This document shows, piece after piece, positions 7,119 through 10,444 of a stretch of 10,444 nt of DNA (positions are counted from its first letter, which is position 1; each line of letters begins with the position of its first letter). The DNA comes from Ruminiclostridium sp. GTDB taxonomy: Bacteria > Bacillota > Clostridia > DSM-8532. The DNA lies in assembly GCA_003535195.1 (NCBI GenBank), contig DOHN01000077.1, positions 2,131 through 12,574 on the forward strand. Direction: 5' to 3'. The position numbers and the translations under genes are program-made. Under the pieces are notes generated by a model. It made no database searches, was not told where the DNA came from, and saw only the letters and a list, made by a program, of their open reading frames with translations.

Positions 7119-8723
7119 ATGGCAAAAATTATTGTAACAGACAAAATGGCGACCAACGGTATCGACTATTTAAGAAGTAAAGGCTTTGAGGTAGATACTC
7201 CCTTTGGTATCTCCCACGAAGAGCTTCTTGAAATTATTGATAAATATGATGCTATTATTGTCAGAAGTGCCACCAAGGTTAAAAAGGACGTCATTGACAG
7301 GGGGACAAACCTTAAAGTCATCGGCCGTGCCGGGAACGGCGTGGATAATATCGATGTGGAAGCCTGTACCAGAAGAGGCATCACAGTCGTTAACACGCCT
7401 GACGGCAATACCATGGCGGCTGCCGAAATGAGCGTTGCTCTGGTCTATTCCGTTTTCAGGAATATTCCGCAGGCCTATCATGCAGCCAAAAACAACGATT
7501 TCCGCAGGAGTAAATTTGTCGGTGAGGAATTGGAAGGAAAGGTCGCAGGCGTCATAGGCCTGGGCAAGATCGGTTCCGTTGTTGTTAGAAAACTCACCGG
7601 AGCAGGCATGAAGGTGATCGGCTACGACCCTTATGTCACTGATGAACGTATTGCGCAATTGGGAATTACGCGTATGGAGACATTAGATGAGCTGCTTCAG
7701 GTCTCCGATCTCATCACCATTCATATTCCCAAGAGCCCTGAGAGCAAGAATCTCATCGGCGCGAGAGAATTGGCTTTGTGCAAAAAGGGCGTCCGGATTA
7801 TCAACGTGGCCCGGGGCGGCATGGTTGATGAAAAAGCGCTGTATGATGCTCTTGTATCCGGCCATGTGGCAGGGGCCGCTCTGGATGTCCAGGAGGCTGA
7901 GCCCAACTTTAACAAGGCACCCGAGGATCAGGACTACAAAAATCCGCTGCTGGACCTTGATAAGGTGATTATGACGCCGCATCTCGGCGCTTCTACCAAG
8001 GAGGCCAGCTTAAACTGCTCGCTGGGCGTTTCCAAAAATGTTGAGGCAGTTTTGAGCGGAGAACTGGTAGGGGCTGTTAATATGCCTCCCATTACCGGCG
8101 ACTTAAGCGAGCTGAAGCCCTATGTGACTCTGGGCGAAAAGCTGGGAGCTATTTATTATCAGGCAGAAAAAGAACGTGTTCATAAGATCGAGATTATTTA
8201 CAGCGGAGACCTGGCTGATAAGCCGACAAAGCTGATCACCCTCTCGGTGGTGAAGGGCTTTTTGTCGGTTGTAAGCGAGTCGGAAATCAATTATGTCAAC
8301 GCAAAGCTCAAGCTGAGCGAAATGGGCGTTGAACTGGTTGAGAGCAAATCCAGCCAGCTGGAGAAATATGCCAACCTCATAACCGTTAAATTCTATCGGA
8401 AGAGTAACAGCATCTCGGTTTCAGGAACTGTTTTTGCCAAAGACGCCATCCGCATTGTAGACTTTTTTGGCTATACTCTGGACTTTGAACCTACCAGCCA
8501 TGTACTGGCGCTTCAAAACAAGGATGTTCCGGGCATCATCGGCAAGGTGGGTACCCTTTTGGGAGCCAACGACATCAATATCGCAGCCATGCAGTGGAGC
8601 CGGAGCACAAAAGGGAATAAAGCCGTATCTTTTGTCAGTGTCGATGGTGAAGTTTCAGACGATGTTCTTAAGAAGCTCGCCGGTCTTGACGGCATCATGA
8701 AAGCTTCCAGATTGAATTTCTAA
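7119..8723 (+). CDS. serA: D-3-phosphoglycerate dehydrogenase (long form with ACT domain)
   Basis: The enzyme oxidises 3-phosphoglycerate to 3-phosphohydroxypyruvate with NAD+, the first step of serine and glycine synthesis, in the cytoplasm. The 534 residues match the long form (about 525-535). The ATG has AGGAGG 7 nt upstream. Residues 1-100 and 285-320 form the substrate-binding domain (RSATKVKKDVID, GRAGNGVDNID). The NAD domain shows GLGKIG (147-152) and Asp170. The catalytic set is Arg232 (ARGG), Glu261 (EAEP) and His288 (TPHLGAST). An intervening domain (about 325-455) and a C-terminal ACT domain (about 460-534, HVLALQNKDVPGIIGKVGTL) follow; the latter often binds serine for feedback inhibition. 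Between EP (261-262) and NPLL lies a loop of about 12 residues (NFNKAPEDQDYK), longer than in B. subtilis SerA as I recall it. Expression is set by the glycine riboswitch and terminator. It is followed 24 nt later by the LUD-domain gene; serC and serB are not in this window. Confidence 0.97.
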   Translation: MAKIIVTDKMATNGIDYLRSKGFEVDTPFGISHEELLEIIDKYDAIIVRSATKVKKDVIDRGTNLKVIGRAGNGVDNIDVEACTRRGITVVNTPDGNTMAAAEMSVALVYSVFRNIPQAYHAAKNNDFRRSKFVGEELEGKVAGVIGLGKIGSVVVRKLTGAGMKVIGYDPYVTDERIAQLGITRMETLDELLQVSDLITIHIPKSPESKNLIGARELALCKKGVRIINVARGGMVDEKALYDALVSGHVAGAALDVQEAEPNFNKAPEDQDYKNPLLDLDKVIMTPHLGASTKEASLNCSLGVSKNVEAVLSGELVGAVNMPPITGDLSELKPYVTLGEKLGAIYYQAEKERVHKIEIIYSGDLADKPTKLITLSVVKGFLSVVSESEINYVNAKLKLSEMGVELVESKSSQLEKYANLITVKFYRKSNSISVSGTVFAKDAIRIVDFFGYTLDFEPTSHVLALQNKDVPGIIGKVGTLLGANDINIAAMQWSRSTKGNKAVSFVSVDGEVSDDVLKKLAGLDGIMKASRLNF

Positions 8724-8747
8724 ATTTTTTAAAAAAGGAGATGACCG

Positions 8748-9398
8748 ATGATGGACAAAAACTTGAAAAGCATCAGAAAATTGCATATTCAAAAGACCAT
8801 GGAAAATTTGGAGAAAAATAATATGACGGCAATCTATGCAGACTCAAAAGAGCAAGTGATTTCCACCATTGCCGGACTTTTGAAAGACGGAGATACGGTA
8901 TCCGTGGGCGGATCAATGACTTTGTTTGAGTGCGGCATCATCGATTTTCTCCGTTCCGGGCGCTATCATTTTCTGGACAGATACGCCGAAGGCTTGTCCG
9001 GCGAGGAAATAGCCGATATTTACCGCAGATCTTTCACGGCTGATCATTATTTTACGAGCACTAATGCCATCACCCTAAACGGAGAACTCTACAATGTGGA
9101 CGGAAACGGGAATCGTGTGGCAGCCATGATTTACGGCCCCAAAAGTGTCATTGTGGTGGCAGGCATCAATAAACTGGTCAGAAATATTGATGAGGCTGTG
9201 GAAAGAGTTAAATGCATTGCGGCTCCGGCCAATGCAGTACGGCTCCAATCCAACACCCCCTGTGCCCGGACCGGGTATTGCACCCAGTGCAGGTCGGAGG
9301 ACCGTCTTTGTAGTTCATATGTCGTTATTGGCCCTCAAAAGTCCTTTAACAAGGGCAGGATAAAGGTACTCCTGGTGGGAGAAAACCTGGGCTATTAA
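8748..9398 (+). CDS. LUD-domain (LutC/YkgG-like, DUF162) protein with four C-terminal cysteines
   Basis: This 216-residue cytoplasmic protein starts at ATG 8748 (AAGGAG 7 nt upstream); an adjacent ATG at 8751 is possible but its spacing is longer. It belongs to the LUD superfamily: VSVGGSMTLFECG (51-63), FTSTNAITLNGELYNVDGNG (102-121), the VAAMIYGPKSVIVVAG segment (124-139) and the closing RIKVLLVGENLGY. LutC and LutB of the lactate-oxidation complex share this fold, but no lutA or lutB is nearby, and many stand-alone members have no known reaction. Near the C-terminus, Cys172, Cys178, Cys181 and Cys188 form a C-x5-C-x2-C-x6-C cluster that could bind a metal or Fe-S centre; that is inference. 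It shares the serA transcript (24-nt gap, terminator only after it), which ties its expression to glycine and suggests a role next to serine or hydroxyacid metabolism. Confidence 0.9.
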   Translation: MMDKNLKSIRKLHIQKTMENLEKNNMTAIYADSKEQVISTIAGLLKDGDTVSVGGSMTLFECGIIDFLRSGRYHFLDRYAEGLSGEEIADIYRRSFTADHYFTSTNAITLNGELYNVDGNGNRVAAMIYGPKSVIVVAGINKLVRNIDEAVERVKCIAAPANAVRLQSNTPCARTGYCTQCRSEDRLCSSYVVIGPQKSFNKGRIKVLLVGENLGY

Positions 9399-9421
9399 AA
9401 CCATTCTATAAAGCATCGATG

Positions 9422-9467
9422 AAAAAGATTCTTCGTTCTAAAAAAGGGTAAACGGAGAATCTTTTTT
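9422..9467 (+). terminator. Strong intrinsic terminator of the serA-LUD unit
   Basis: Positions 9422-9437 and 9451-9466 pair over 16 bp with a single T-G wobble (AAAAAGATTCTTCGTT against its complement) and a 13-nt loop. The stem ends in a run of six T (9462-9467). The A-run on the left arm also makes it able to stop transcription from the other strand. It lies 24 nt after the LUD stop codon and separates this unit from metF. Confidence 0.93.
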
Positions 9468-9503
9468 GTATCAAAAATAAGGATTATTTTATGCATATTT
9501 AAA

Positions 9504-9533
9504 TGGACAGCATTCGGTGAAATAGGTTAAAAT
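9504..9533 (+). promoter_or_regulatory. Candidate sigma-A promoter for metF
   Basis: TGGACA (9504-9509, 5 of 6) and TAAAAT (9528-9533, 5 of 6) are spaced by 18 bp in an AT-rich stretch. Transcription would begin near 9540, leaving a leader of only about 16 nt, which leaves no room for a riboswitch or attenuator. Confidence 0.6.
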
Positions 9534-9543
9534 AAAGCAAACA

Positions 9544-9549
9544 AGGAGG
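9544..9549 (+). promoter_or_regulatory. Ribosome binding site that selects ATG 9556 for metF
   Basis: A perfect AGGAGG ends directly before an in-frame TTG at 9550, which leaves no spacing for that codon, and 6 nt before the ATG at 9556. The ATG is therefore the start, giving an N-terminus of MKISELLKEKKK. Confidence 0.85.
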
Positions 9550-9555
9550 TTGTCC

Positions 9556-10422
9556 ATGAAAATATCAGAGCTGTTAAAAGAAAAGAAAAAGACTGTTTCC
9601 TTTGAAATTTTTCCGCCAAAGCCCGAAGTGCCTCTCGAAACACTTTTTCAATCCGTAGAGGGCTTTAAAAAACTTTCACCAGATTATATCAGTGTTACCT
9701 ATGGTGCAGGCGGCAGCCAGCAAGGCAGAACGGTTGAAATTGCCTCAAGACTAAAAAATCATTTTGGAATCGAGGCGATGAGCCACCTTACCTGTGTGGG
9801 AAAAAGTGTTGACGATATTGATAAGCTTTTAGAAGAATTAATGAGAGAGAATATTACCAATATATTAGCTCTGAGGGGTGACCCGCCCGCCGATCAGCCT
9901 GATTTTGATTTCTCAAAGGGCGCCTTTTCTTATGCCAACGATTTAATAGCCCATATTAAAAAGGGCAGCGACTTTTGTATTGCCGCGGCAGCCTACCTGG
10001 AAGGCCATGCGGACAGCAGAAGGCTCAGCGAAGACCGGCGCCGTTTAAAGGACAAGGTGGATGCCGGCGTTGATTTCCTGGTTACCCAGCTGTTTTTTGA
10101 TAACCGGCTATACTTTGATTTCCTGGAGAAATGTGCGCAGATCCATATCGACTGCCCGGTAGTTCCCGGCGTCATGCCCATTTTCAGTGCCAGGATCAAA
10201 AACATGACGGCTAAAAGCGGATGCTCCATACCGGCTAAATTGGTGCTGATGATGGACAAATATCAGGACAGCCCGGATGACCTGCGGAAAGCCGGAGAAG
10301 AGTATGCGGGAGCAATGATCCGCGAGCTGTTGGACGGGGGAGCGCCCGGTGTTCATCTCTATACCATGAATAAGCTGTCTTCCACTGTTAAAATTCTGGA
10401 AGCGGCAGGACTGCAAAAATAG
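9556..10422 (+). CDS. metF: 5,10-methylenetetrahydrofolate reductase
   Basis: MetF is a FAD-containing TIM-barrel enzyme that reduces 5,10-methylene-THF to 5-methyl-THF, supplying methyl groups for methionine and, in acetogens, the methyl branch of the Wood-Ljungdahl pathway. The 288 residues match the usual bacterial length of about 290. Visible motifs are FEIFPPK (Glu17, the family's catalytic Glu), ISVTYGAGGS (45-54), SHLTCVG, LALRGDPP (Asp109, which tunes the flavin), the YLEGHADS loop, VTQLFFDN (from 176; Gln178 contacts folate in the family), PVVPGVMPI and the closing GVHLYTMN. It is preceded by its own promoter and by the terminator of the previous unit, so it is a separate transcript. 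No metV, folD or acetogenesis gene is next to it within the window, so methionine synthesis and acetogenesis cannot be told apart. The sequence downstream ends 22 nt after the stop. Confidence 0.96.
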   Translation: MKISELLKEKKKTVSFEIFPPKPEVPLETLFQSVEGFKKLSPDYISVTYGAGGSQQGRTVEIASRLKNHFGIEAMSHLTCVGKSVDDIDKLLEELMRENITNILALRGDPPADQPDFDFSKGAFSYANDLIAHIKKGSDFCIAAAAYLEGHADSRRLSEDRRRLKDKVDAGVDFLVTQLFFDNRLYFDFLEKCAQIHIDCPVVPGVMPIFSARIKNMTAKSGCSIPAKLVLMMDKYQDSPDDLRKAGEEYAGAMIRELLDGGAPGVHLYTMNKLSSTVKILEAAGLQK

Positions 10423-10424
10423 AA

Positions 10425-10444
10425 GGGGCTGTCTCAAAATAAGA
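10425..10444. other. Cut-off repeat-like end: first arm of a terminator or an IS terminus
   Basis: GGGGCTGTCTCAAAA starts 2 nt after the metF stop and runs to the window edge. Strings of this kind (GGCTGTCTCAAAA and its complement) occur in my recollection both as terminal inverted repeats of some insertion sequences, such as IS1182-like elements, and as the arms of GC-rich terminators in Firmicutes. The window ends before a second arm or a transposase can be seen, so both readings stay open. Confidence 0.35.

Noticed and set aside
7170..7658. Long - strand open frame (162 codons) opposite serA
   Set aside because: It lies inside the conserved substrate- and NAD-binding domains of SerA and has no ribosome site or recognisable product.
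9550..9555. In-frame TTG at 9550 as the metF start
   Set aside because: It directly abuts AGGAGG with no spacing; ATG 9556 has a proper 6-nt spacing.
1..10444. CRISPR array, defence system, prophage or tRNA/rRNA genes
   Set aside because: No spaced direct repeats, phage-like genes, integrase or structural RNA signatures were seen; the genes are housekeeping or metabolic.

Overview
The window is ordinary chromosomal DNA of an anaerobic, low-to-mid GC Firmicute, most likely a member of the Clostridia. This rests on an exported SLH-like/transglutaminase protein, a smc-ftsY pair, strong AGGAGG-type ribosome binding sites, a TTG start codon, a tandem glycine riboswitch and U-tract terminators. 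All five recognisable genes and the one LUD-family gene are on the + strand. I cannot name the genus.

Layout. Positions 1-273 hold no convincing gene but carry a candidate promoter, an inverted repeat and a possible structured leader. Next comes a secreted protein with SLH-like sequence and a transglutaminase-like domain with an intact Cys-His-Asp triad (274-1944). A short gap with an extended -10 promoter leads to smc (1997-5578, TTG start), followed 29 nt later by ftsY (5608-6735). The 383-nt gap after ftsY is a dense regulatory leader: promoter, AT-rich palindrome, two-aptamer glycine riboswitch, spacer hairpin and intrinsic terminator. It precedes serA (7119-8723). A four-cysteine LUD-domain gene (8748-9398) follows 24 nt later, and a strong 16-bp terminator closes this two-gene unit. 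A separate promoter with a very short leader drives metF (9556-10422). The last 20 nt look like the first arm of a terminator or the edge of an insertion sequence.

How the parts work together. smc (chromosome organisation) and ftsY (SRP receptor) are housekeeping genes. The serA-LUD unit and metF concern serine/glycine/one-carbon metabolism: SerA opens serine synthesis, serine and glycine exchange a one-carbon unit on tetrahydrofolate, and MetF reduces methylene-THF. The main result is the serA leader. The 5' strand of riboswitch aptamer 2 (6896-6909) can pair over 13 bp, with one bulge, with the segment just before and entering the terminator (7021-7033). That pairing excludes both the glycine-bound aptamer and full terminator formation. 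It predicts a glycine OFF switch, meaning end-product feedback on serine synthesis, instead of the ON switch known for glycine cleavage operons. I found no mobile gene cargo, CRISPR array, tRNA or rRNA.
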